From contig MSJH02000145.1 in assembly GCA_001931875.2 (NCBI GenBank), forward strand, positions 1 to 45,581: a DNA stretch of 45,581 nt, in the 5' to 3' direction. The notes under the pieces were generated by a model. It did not search any database, had not been told where the DNA came from, and was given only the letters and a program-made list of their open reading frames with translations. Below are positions 22,944 to 33,300 of the stretch, piece after piece (positions within the stretch are counted from its first letter, which is position 1; every line of letters begins with the position of its first letter). The stretch comes from Byssochlamys sp. IMV 00236. Taxonomy: Eukaryota > Ascomycota > Eurotiomycetes > Eurotiales > Thermoascaceae. The position numbers and the translations under genes were made by a program.

Positions 22944-23431
22944 ATGTCCATCAAACTGCTATTCTTTTGCTTCTTTTTTACTTTGGCTTCAACTGTTCAG
23001 TCATTTTGTATATATAATTCCCTCTCAGACAATACAAACATCAAGGTTTGGGCATCTAACGGCCATTATTCATCTCCCAAGTAAAGCAAGACCTTTTATC
23101 TTTTTCATCGTTATCTAAACGAATTTCTATAGGAGCTTCGTAAAGACTCTTAGTCCAGGAAGAAACGAGTGCTGTCATTATTCAAACAAAGATTGTACTC
23201 CTAGAGGTGTTGATTATGACGAGATGACGTTTGATGTAGGAAATAAAGCATAATACAAACATTTTCTAATTCATATTTTAGGTAATGTTCTGGTGGCCAC
23301 GATATGCTTCTGGTCGTTTCTCTTTATCATGCGTTGCAGGAGGTGGTTTGGCCTTCTATGGAACAGAAACTAATCATTGGGCAGAATGCACAGGATTAGA
23401 TGGTCAAGCTCGTAGAATAGACTTTGACTAA
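22944..23431 (+). CDS. Small secreted cysteine-containing protein
   Basis: Three exons (22944-23080, 23133-23235, 23282-23431) give 129 aa. The first 20 residues form a clear signal peptide: Lys4, a Leu/Phe-rich core, then an Ala-Ser-Thr-Val-Gln-Ser exit. The mature part of about 109 residues holds six or so cysteines, including a CC pair (NECCHYSNKDCTPRG), and aromatic motifs FWWPRYASG and NHWAEC. Composition and size fit small secreted fungal proteins, some of which are effectors or cell-wall proteins; that role is inference. I do not recognise the family. All three introns keep frame, which argues for a real gene. It is tail-to-tail with the HAD phosphatase, 45 nt apart. Confidence 0.75.
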
Positions 23432-23476
23432 TTTTAATATAATAAATATGGCATGTATATGATATTACATAGTAGA

Positions 23477-24656
23477 CTATGTTCTTTTTTTGTCCTTGTC
23501 GCACAATGTACTTATATAAGGATAAAGATCATGCAAGCTAATAAGACGTCTAGGTCGATGAAGCGGCACACTCGTGTCTTCAACCATTGCTGGTGAAAAA
23601 TCTTCATAAGAGAGTTTGCCTATTAAAAAGAGATTGTTAACTCCATTATACGTCATGTGAGAATATAACAAACTTCTTGCAAGTAATACAGAATGCCATC
23701 CAGCGTATGCAGCTCCTAAAATGAAAAAGAAAAAAGAGTTAGATCAGATAATGATTACATAATTAAGCTTTACCAAAATAATCCCTACAAAAAAAGAGAG
23801 AGAAAGACATTTGGGTCAATATATAACACTAATTCTCTTTCAAACTTACTTGTTTAAATCATCACCCACATGTAAAGCGTTTTCTGCAGAGACATCACCG
23901 GCTATCTTGAGCGCTCTATCAAATATGACTTTATCAGGCTTTTCATATCCAACATCAGCACTAGCCAATACAAAATCAAAGTATTTATCCAGTTTTAAGT
24001 TTTCAACCACTTTGGCTTCAATACGCGTTACTATAGTTTAAGTAACCGCTACAGTATCTACTTTACCTACTCTTTCGTCCGAGTTTGTAATGACGCCCAT
24101 TTTAAATCCACGTGTCTTCAGCTCTTCTAATGTACTCACAACATCTGGAAATATTGAATACGCAGCAGCAGTTGTAAATCTGTTGTATAATGCATTATAA
24201 AGCTGATCAAAGTTTGGATCCAATTCTATCATAGACACATTTACAACCTTGTTGCATTAAACATATACACGTTGAATTACCCTTTGGATGAACACCGGCG
24301 CTTGAAAATGTTGCATAAACAAGCTTTTCAATTTTAATACATCTTTTTTTGTTTTCATGGTTACTTTGTATCCTTACCTCTTTCCACCATTCTTGGGGAG
24401 TCATTCCTTGTTTTATACCATAGAATGGTGCTTTTAATTGCTGCTTCCTATAAGCTTGTCCAAAATGATCGGTTATTTCGTTCTTTGTAACTTTGATTCC
24501 ATATCTTGCTGCTTCTTCTACCTAAAATAAAGTGTTAAAGGTAAATACGACATGTATACGGCTAGTTAGTACATATTGAGCTGAAAGGCTTCCTCTTGGC
24601 TTAAAAAGCGTATTGTAAGCATCAAATGTAATGAGCCTTATTACACTTGTAGTCAT
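23477..24656 (-). CDS. HAD-superfamily hydrolase, HDHD3-like
   Basis: Seven exons (24573-24656, 24378-24521, 24281-24323, 24067-24225, 23850-24030, 23774-23784, 23477-23715) give 286 aa; exon 6 is just 11 nt. HAD phosphatases use an N-terminal Asp nucleophile. Seen: motif I ITFDAYNTLF (Asp near residue 11), the cap region with GMTPQEWW, motif II VITNSDER, motif III with Lys in GYEKPDKVIF, and motif IV HVGDDLNKDYFGA. The DAYNTL spelling and overall length fit the HDHD3/REG-2-like branch. The natural substrate of this branch is not established. A C-terminal tail of about 60 residues, basic, ends in KDKKRT. The Asp-Asp of motif IV and the following FGAAYAG are only contiguous through the 11-nt exon. 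Confidence 0.88.
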
Positions 24657-25768
24657 CAGCAGAATAAAAGCAGCTAAAAAAAATTATGAAGCCTGAGGTT
24701 TAAAATTGGACAAGGTGCTATTTTTATTGGAAGAGTGCAAACATGAAGATTAGATGCGGTCTTTTCAGAAAGTAAAGGGGCCTTTTTGCAATTTTTATAA
24801 TACAATTTATACGAAAAAGCGACAATTCAGCGCGACATCTCTTTCTGGAAATGGTGTAATTTAAGAAAAGTAGTTGGCCAACATTAAATATGCTGCCTAC
24901 CAGGAAACCTCGCTCTCCTAACACAATACTCCCGTGGAGCACCCGTTGGCCAACTATATGCAGAATCCTATATGAACTCGATTACATCTATCACGCTAAG
25001 CTTCTGCCTACTCCGCCCACTCATCTTGGACAAAGACTCTTAGAATGGCTCCCCCCCTTCTCCTTCTCACTAGTGTATCTTACACTTGACCCCATTCACT
25101 GCTTCCAAAGCATTTTTACCCTTGATCCCAAAAGGGTTTTTTAGTCATCACTATCCCTCCTTTATGAACTGCCTCCGGTGGGAGCGATGTATTGTTACAA
25201 CCGTGCGCCTATTATAGGTTTTGATTGTTTATAAATAAAAATCCGTTTAATCGTACAAGTCCAAGCACAATTATCTGATGTTTGCACAAAGCTATATATT
25301 CCCATGATATTGTCATGGCGTCAATATATGAAAGAAAATAAGAAAAGAATGTATGATCAGCTTTTTGTCGATCAAAGGCTTCAGACGCAAAAGAAGGAAG
25401 TAAACGCAGAACAACAACAACAAGCAAAATGTATAAAATGGTCACCACGCCTCTTCAGGTTATTCTCAAAGATGATAACGAAAGTGTATTAAATACTTTA
25501 AGAAAAGGACAGAGGATTGCATCTGATGTCTTACTTGGCATCTCTATCATCATGGAACTCATAGTGGAGAATTATTTGCAAAGGAACGCTATTAGAGTTA
25601 TAGCAAAGGTGGCTCAATGCCGGTATGCTCTTACTAGTATTTATACTATATAAAAATTAAGTAAAAATCATTTTTGGATCAAGTAAAATTATTAGACATC
25701 TTCTTTACCTGTAATAATCTTTATCCCAGAAGGGAAACCGTGTTCATTACGGCGATTTTATACAACAT
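24657..25768. other. Repeat-like region with short plus-strand frames
   Basis: Contains an 84-codon plus frame (24890-25144) in locally GC-richer DNA with a palindrome GTTGGCCAAC at 24873-24882 and again at 24945-24954. A second plus frame (25429-25653) begins MYKMVTTPLQVILKDDNE and looks helical. I cannot assign either. Because the right edge touches the Fanzor-like pseudogene, both may be transposon debris. No intact gene is supported. Confidence 0.45.
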
Positions 25769-27500
25769 TTAATTTCCTCGAAACTTGGAAGGTCGACCTC
25801 TTCCATCTCAAATCGAAAGAGAAATGGACAACATATTCTTGCAAGCGTTAACATCTCGTTACCATAATGTCTTGCATGTGTTGCACACCAGGACACTACA
25901 GCCTTTCAATCCCGACATTCTTGCAAGAGGATCGTTATTACAAGCATTACAAACTTTTGGAGTTTTGCATTCATCAATTGTAATAGCGATGAGGTCTCCA
26001 GCTGCTTCTCTTCTTTTTACCTATTGATTCTTAGTTTTTTGAAATTAAAAACTCTATAGAACATTCGTAGTTGATCGTTGTATCCCTGTGGTAAAGGTTC
26101 TTTAATAAAGGCAGATAAAGAATTTGCGCTGATATTGATAAATCTCCAGTGCAGCGATGGATTTGGCAATGCAGAAAAAAGCCTAGGCAGAGGCAGTCTC
26201 CTAACATCATAAGCATGATGGTCTTTATGCTCTGCTTCATATTTTGATAAGATGTACAAGATACAAGGCAAAAAGTACTTGGAGATGCAGAGAGTCCCTT
26301 TAGTGTTACTTGTTTGGTTATAAGCTGCTGCAATGGTAGGCAAGCCTCATCAACTGTTGTTTTTGTTTCTTGAGTGAAAGTAGCACCTTGCGGCCATTTA
26401 GGTTCTCCTTTGCATACAGATTGATAGCAATAGTCATAGGCTATTTTCTTCACGTCTTGGTACGTCATTGACTATATATCACAAATTATTTACATATTCT
26501 AGTAGAATATTTCATATAAAAAATGGAACTTACCACAAAAGTGTTTTGAATAAGATACGAAAGATATTTAAGTAATCTTGCTTCAAAGTTCTCGACTATG
26601 CAGTTTGTATATACAGTTGCTAGTTGAACACATGCTTCTGAAAGGCATCGGCTAGTTTCACTCGCAAGGTTTTTGGTATATATGATGCTTCTATGACTTT
26701 GTCTAAACAAATTCCAGTTTTCAAGTAAGCCTTCTGGAAGTGCAGCACTGTTTGTCACCCGCTTATCCATAACTAATTGACATATTGAATACCAAAAATT
26801 TTGTTTAAAGATATGATTCGAATGGACTTTTAAGTTCAATGTGTACTGGTTGATAAAAAGTTGAGCTCTGAAAACTACTTGACGCGTGTCTTCACATGCA
26901 GAGACGATCCTAGACTTCAAGGCACTCTGATAGGAGCTGTGGACACATTGATCAAACGGTAACTTTCTTGTGAATGTTTTAAATTGTTGTCCCAGATTTC
27001 GACTAAAAACCTCGTTTTTTGACAACATATGATTAGAACAATCTGGAGAGCGCGATGATTTGTGGCCAGTTTGTTTACAGCTAGTGCAAATAACCGATGA
27101 AGAGCTTGCTGCCGTTTTTTGTCTTTTGGCTTTTTGTTTTTCTTGCTTCACGCCTGAGCTTTGTTTTCGTTTTCTTCCAGCGGACGTTCCAACTTTAATA
27201 AGAGATGTATATATGTTAACTTTCGAATATTAGTTTATGACATATAATAATGAATTACCATCGTCTGCAGAAGCTTCTTTATAATACTTGCATTTATAGT
27301 AACTTTTGTTGGCGTGTCCAGTCTCCTGACAGTCTTTACAAACCATATCTATAGATTAGATATCAATGTATAAGTGAGTATTTTGCAAGTATCATATGCA
27401 TTATATGAGGTTCACCTTTAAACGCGTCATCTATGTTTTCTATTGGCTTTCTTTTATTAATAGTCTGTTCTTTCTTCTTTTGAATAATGTGTTTAAACAT
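25769..27500 (-). pseudogene. Fanzor/TnpB-like nuclease gene, core-deleted pseudogene
   Basis: Minus strand. Exons 27416-27500, 27259-27348, 26534-27192 and 26471 onward splice cleanly. They encode two zinc knuckles (CKDCQETGH and CTSCKQTGH, each closed by a later Cys), a Lys/Arg linker and a long helical domain ending FNFKKLRINR. One frameshift lies in a T-run near 26265. Right after this, the frame near 25985 gives IDECKTPKVCNAC, a second CNTC and, at a TGG TAA codon pair, W-stop-RDVNACKNM. That is the C-terminal zinc finger and third RuvC motif of TnpB/Fanzor. RuvC-I and -II, which should lie between, are missing, so an internal deletion has joined the two ends. Fanzors are eukaryotic RNA-guided nucleases of transposon origin. 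Family assignment is by motif; a search would settle it. Confidence 0.65.
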
Positions 27501-28255
27501 GTCAATATTGTTGTCAAAGTTGCTTAAAAAGAGAAGGAAAGAAAGAAAGTAATAGGTCCATAATTTCATTTTATTTTGGAACCTTTGTGGTCAGGGACAA
27601 ATGTGGATCAAATCAAGAGACCACATGGATTCCTCTAAATGATTGATACTTACGTTATTGTATAGCTACTCTTATCGATAGAGTTTCTCCTTTTTACAAA
27701 CAGGTCCTTTTCAATTCCTTTTGACAATTGCCCACAATTACTCAGCTGGGTTTAACTCGGGTGAACAGGATGAAAGGAACACATTTGCAGTATCAACAAA
27801 AGAAGGTGGTCCTTATAAGTCATGCGAAGAAAGAAAGTATTGAGGGGTATTTATTACCTTAGAAAAGCAGAGCATTCCTATGACGGCATCGCAGACATAG
27901 ACGAGATAGTTAAATCAACGATATAAAGCACAATTGATAAAATAAGAAGGTCGGATCACCTCTAGTAATCAATACAAAAGATAGAATCCGCAAAAGTCAA
28001 TGAGAGATCCCAGAGATTGCTTACGAAGACTATGGATCATCCACTCGTATGCTCTTATTTTATTCTAATGGGGAAAATAAATTAAGCATTAATCAAATAA
28101 TGCCCAAGGAAGCACAGAGAAAAGAAATAAATTTAAGCTAAAATTCAAAAAGGAATTATTATTGCAGTAAACTAGGTCAGTAAAGGAACGTAGAGAGTAC
28201 GAATTCCTTTCATACAGTCACCTGTCATTTGTTTACAGCCATTTCTTTGGTAAAG
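27501..28255. other. Gene-poor stretch between two Fanzor-like relics
   Basis: About 750 bp with no frame I can support. It likely contains the upstream flank of the minus-strand relic and the decayed body of the plus-strand one. Confidence 0.5.
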
Positions 28256-28372
28256 GATCAAGAACTCCTTCAAGCGAAGAACTCAGACGCCAATGCAGCA
28301 ATGAATATTATGAACACTGGATTATACAAAATGATGACAAACGACGGCCATCCTTCGTTCTTAAAAAGGTGA
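28256..28372 (+). pseudogene. Second Fanzor/TnpB-type C-terminal tail
   Basis: A short plus-strand frame reads LLQAKNSDANAAMNIMNTG then YKMMTNDGHPSFLKR and stops at 28372. D-x-N-A-A-x-N-I followed by a short basic tail is the third RuvC motif and C-terminus of TnpB/Fanzor proteins. No zinc finger is visible just upstream in the same frame. It ends about 120 nt before the ORC1 start codon. A short match; confidence is limited. Confidence 0.4.
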
Positions 28373-28489
28373 TATAAACAAATTATTTGATGTCGGACTT
28401 TCTCTTGGTGTAGAGAACGGATCTCGAATACTTTTTTGGGTATTTAGAATATCAAAGTACACATTCAACCTTTAAATTGTACCTTTCTC

Positions 28490-30254
28490 ATGACTGAACG
28501 AAAAAGCCGTCGTCTCGCAGAAAAACAAGAGACATCCATCTCAAAGCCAACTGATCGCCAGTCATATATAAGCAAGAGTCCAAGCCGAACGAGGAACACA
28601 GAAAGTATCAAAAGACGAGGGACAAGAGCTAGAAGGACTACTAGTAAAGTAGTGCTTTCGGAAACAGACGATGAAACTGATTTGGAAGACGATTATGAAT
28701 CAGAAGAAGAAATCAAGAAACCCAAAAAACGTACACGACAGATAACAAAACAACCATCTAAAAAGAATGCACCTGTTAAGCAAAAGCCAGTGATATCACC
28801 AGGCAGAACTATTCAAAGAGTCAATAGATCGTCTACTGTAGATCCTTTACGTCAAGTAAGCCACCACAATAAAACAAACAATCTTAGTGCATATGCCCTG
28901 GCAAGAGAAAGACTGCATGTCTCTGCTGTACCTGAATCACTTCCTTGTCGTGAAGAAGAATTCATGACTATTGCTGGTTATATCGAAGGCGCGATTCAAG
29001 ATTCTACCGGAACATGTGTTTGTAGGTGAATAAACTGTAATTGAAAAACTTTTTGTAACAAAGCCTTTAGATATATCTGGTGTACCTGGAACGGGAAAAA
29101 CAGCGACAGTGCATGAAGTTATTAGACACTTGCAGCAACAAGCAGCAGAAAAAAAGTTGCCTGGATTCGACTTTGCAGAAATTAACGGTATGAAGCTTAC
29201 GGATCCTAATCAAGCATACAGTATTTTGTGGGAATGTATGGACAGAGCAGCAGATACGGAAAAGAAGAAGCGTTATACCGCAGCACATGCTTTGCAACTA
29301 CTAGAAGCAAAATTTTCAAAACCCAATAATAACCAGCGAATAACGTATGTAAATATTCATGATGAGAACAAAGTAGCTCACATCTCTCTTTTTAGTGTCG
29401 TTTTAATGGATGAATTGGATCTATTGGTGACCAAGAAACAGACAGTCATGTATAACTTCTTTGACTGGCCAAGTAGACCACATTCTAAGCTGATTGTTGT
29501 GGCAATAGCAAACACCATGGATCTTCCTGAACGACTCATGAGCAATAAAATAGCTAGTAGAATGGGTAAGTGATAAAGTCGCAACCTTTGTTTCTATTTG
29601 ATCTAATCACTATTTGAAGGTCTTACTCGTATCAATTTTCAACCTTATAGACATGACCAACTCTATCAAATAGTACAATCAAGATTGCAAGGTATAGATG
29701 CATTTACCAAAGAAGCCGTCGAGTTTGCAGCACGTAAAGTAAGTGCAGTCAGTGGTGACGCACGACGTGCATTAGATATATGTAGACGAGCAGTGGAAAT
29801 TGTTGAACAAAAGTCAACTATGAATAATAATAATAATAATACACCCAAAGAACTCCAAGTTACAATTGCCATTATCGATCAAGCTATCAAAGAAATGTTT
29901 ACTTCTCCTGCAGTTGCCTTTATCCGCTCTTGTTCACTTCATCAAAAGATCTTTCTTGTGGCATGTATGCAGCGTGTTCGTGTGTCAGGGTTGGCAGAAA
30001 TTGAATTCGGGGATGTAGCGCAATATCATACGCAAACCTGTAAATGGCATAATATAGAACCTATCAACACTAGTGACCTAATGCGTGTTTGTGAATCACT
30101 TGGTCAGTGTCGAGCTATTATAATGGATAGTGGAAGGCATGATATCTGTATGCGTATTTCACTCAATCTTATGGAAGAAGACATCATTATGGCGTGTAAA
30201 GCAGATAAACTCATTAGTAAATTGTTAGATAACCTCCCAAAAGCACATATGTAA
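28490..30254 (+). CDS. ORC1: Origin recognition complex subunit 1
   Basis: Three exons (28490-29021, 29071-29565, 29620-30254) give 553 aa. ORC1 is the AAA+ ATPase of the complex that marks replication origins. Seen: a basic/acidic disordered N-terminus (about 1-140; polybasic blocks and an Asp/Glu-rich stretch), Walker A GVPGTGKT (181-188), Walker [11 protein letters not shown], sensor 1 [11 protein letters not shown], arginine-finger-region NKIASRMG, sensor 2 GDARRALD, then a winged-helix domain at the C-terminus. The Asn run in the linker is encoded by repeated AAT. Donor GTAGGT at 29022 is the one that keeps CVYISGVPG in frame. Most ORC1 proteins carry an N-terminal BAH domain; none is visible here. 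A candidate AATAAA lies at about 30283. Confidence 0.95.
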
Positions 30255-30359
30255 ATAGTTGCAATTCTTTATCTTAAAAAAAAATAAACAATCATTCAAT
30301 TTAATACCATTCACTTTTGCTTTAATAACACGAGCAACATGCACATAGTCGCCTCTTGA

Positions 30360-33300
30360 TTAGTTTAGATCCACCTTGAGAGTTAATATCTGGAAAGGCT
30401 TTAAGGTGACAATGAAGTTGCCATCAAGGTTTCGTTCCAATGTTTCTCCTGTATCATCTTCCAATACGTTTGAGATTTGAATCTTGTTGATATTCAGCGA
30501 GCTACACACACACGTGATTAATAAAACCTATACAAGTTGTATCTGATTTACCTCTTCAAAACGGCTGTACTCTTTCCACCATAAGCTTCATATAGACGTA
30601 GTATAACCTGGTTACCTTGTCCTTGGTCATCTTCAGCGAGCTTGACAGTATCAATTATAATCTCACGCGAGGGTTCAAGATAAAATAAAGAGCTAATCAT
30701 TTCCCCACTACAGACTTCGGTTCCATCCCCATTACTAAGTATTCAATCAGTGTATGGTCGTATTTAGTGGGTATTTGGTTATTACCGAATAGAAATAGGA
30801 GTATTGAACTCCAATGCTGACTGCATTACGTTTGATACTGAGAAATTTCCAATATGAGGATAAATGGCATACTTGAATTTGTGTTGGCCTATTTTTAAAG
30901 CAGCTTTAGATACTGAAGTCTCAGCCCTTGATTTCTATTACCCATATCGGCATCTTCATCTGGTCCTTTGGGTGAACGAAGCAAGGACAAGCGCTGCGTC
31001 TTTTCGTGAGTAGCGTAACCATACTTGCAGTCGGTCATCAGAGCTACTCCATAGTTTGCTTCTGACAAATCTGTGAATTTATGACCGCAGACCTGAGAAA
31101 GAATGAGATAACTAGCAATAGAATGAGTTAATATACCTCAAATCTTGCAGAATCAATCGTTGTATTGTAATGAGTAGGTCTTCTGACAACTCCATACTGA
31201 ATATCATAGGTTGCCTATAACACGTTTGATATTAGTACATGTATCAACATAGCTGTATATGTTGTCATACGTAGTCAGAGACTATATCCCAGTTGAATTC
31301 GACTTTCTGTCATTTCATATAATGTTAGGACTTTGTAATAAGCGATTTTTTTTTAAAACAAGTGTTACCAAAAACTGATGACTTTCATGCCAATCCACTA
31401 CATTATCAAACTCCAAACGTTCTCCTATACACGTTAAGCTAATGACTTGCTTAATAGAGCTGACATCGGATATCTTGTGGACTAGTAATAGCTCTGCCTT
31501 GAGTGGACCTTCTGTGTGCACCTAAAGTAAAATATAAGTACATTTCTCCATTTTTTGGTATACATTTAAAACACCAACTTCAATGTGTCCATGATCTTCC
31601 AGATCTACGTATTTCTGAAGGTGATATATTTCAACTTTTTTAATAAAGAAATGGTTTTAGTGAGCTTTTATCCCAGTCTTTGTATTCAATATAATTACCA
31701 TCCCAAGCATCCCAATAAGTGGGCTATTCCCAATAATAAAAGAAATAGTTAAACGATGTTATCTATGCATAGCACACATGCTTCACTTACAACATCCTCA
31801 TAGAGCTGAAAGACATTACCTCGACACTTGCTAGGCACGAGGTTTCCTCTACTGGTTCGTTTATCAATCAATTCAATTAACTGACCATTCTTATTAAATG
31901 TTGCTTTCAAAATAGGGTTTTCGAGAACGAAGTAGCCGGATTTGGTAGCATACGCTGCATAGACATGATCATGAATATTTCATATGTAATTTTCAGCAAC
32001 TCACCTTTTGCAGCTTTATCAGCACTCACATTCGCGAAATCAGCACTGGATGCTAGATAGCCTGCAGCTCCGAATCCAGGAACTCCGTCAACTATAAGAG
32101 AAAGAGAGAAAGATCAATATTGTACTCTTGAGTAGTTATCTTGAGTTACCAATCAGGTATTCGTAGCCATCCTTATTCCATTGCTGATTAGACCATTTTG
32201 TTCCTTTCTGTGGAGCAACAATGACCTCTTTACGTGGCCAAGGAAGAGTATTAAAGGCTATAATGCCTTGTTGACTTTCCTGTTGATCTTTTTTAGACTT
32301 TTGGGATATCAAAAAGGATTGTGCATCATGACGAAGGTTTAAAGATTTACTAAGAACTTCTCGATGAAACTGTATAATAATCAAGACAAATTAGCCATAC
32401 ATACAATATTGTTGATATATGCTGAATTACCTTATGAACATCGACGTAGGCTAGTTTAATAGCAGATCCGGGTAAACAATCATGGAATTGATTGAGACAG
32501 AGTAACTTCCAAAGGTTCGTGATTTCGTTCAATGGATAACTACACAACGTATTAATAAAGAAATCGAATCTAACAATGCACTTTTACCTGTATTCGCCAC
32601 TTGTATGGTTAGAGTGAATTTTTGCCATAGTAGCCAAAAGTTCTACATCATGGATTATCACTTCTCCTTTCCTATTTCCTCGCTTGACAAGTGCCTGCGT
32701 GGTATAAGTACCACGGTGAAACTCGAGATACTAATTTATATTTTGTATAAGTCCAATGTTATTGCTTCACCTTGGCTAATATCATTTACCAGTTCTCCTT
32801 TATATGCTTGAAGCCTGTTTGCATCCTTTTCCAAATCTGCAAAGAATTGGATTGCGCTTCCAGGAGATGTTTTAGGCAGACCGTCCTAGTATTCTCCCTT
32901 AATTTCTTATTTTAAAATAGTCATCATTCAAGCTTACAACGCTCTTCATCCTCTTTAATCTCTCAAGCATGTCAGTAGTTGGTCCTCCACCTCCATCGCC
33001 ATGTCTAGGAATCAATGATAATTCATGAGATCCTGGCATTCCTTTCCCTTAGGAGGACACTTACCCGTAAACTAAAAGGCTGTGATTTGAACGCTCAAGA
33101 TCATGATTGTTTCTTGTACTACTTATGTGTCAGCAATTCTTTCTTTTCTTTAACAATGTCACTTACCACTTGTATAGTTCAGCAGGGGTTACAGAAGCAG
33201 TGTATCTAAAGTATATAGATTAGAAATTTACAACATGAAATTGATTGTTCTATTCACGTTTCAGCAGGCGTAAGATGCGCCAATATTTTTGTTTCATCAA

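Noticed and set aside
25785..26027. 80-codon plus-strand frame in the transposon region
   Set aside because: It is the antisense of the Fanzor-like zinc-finger/RuvC-III segment, which carries the recognisable motifs.
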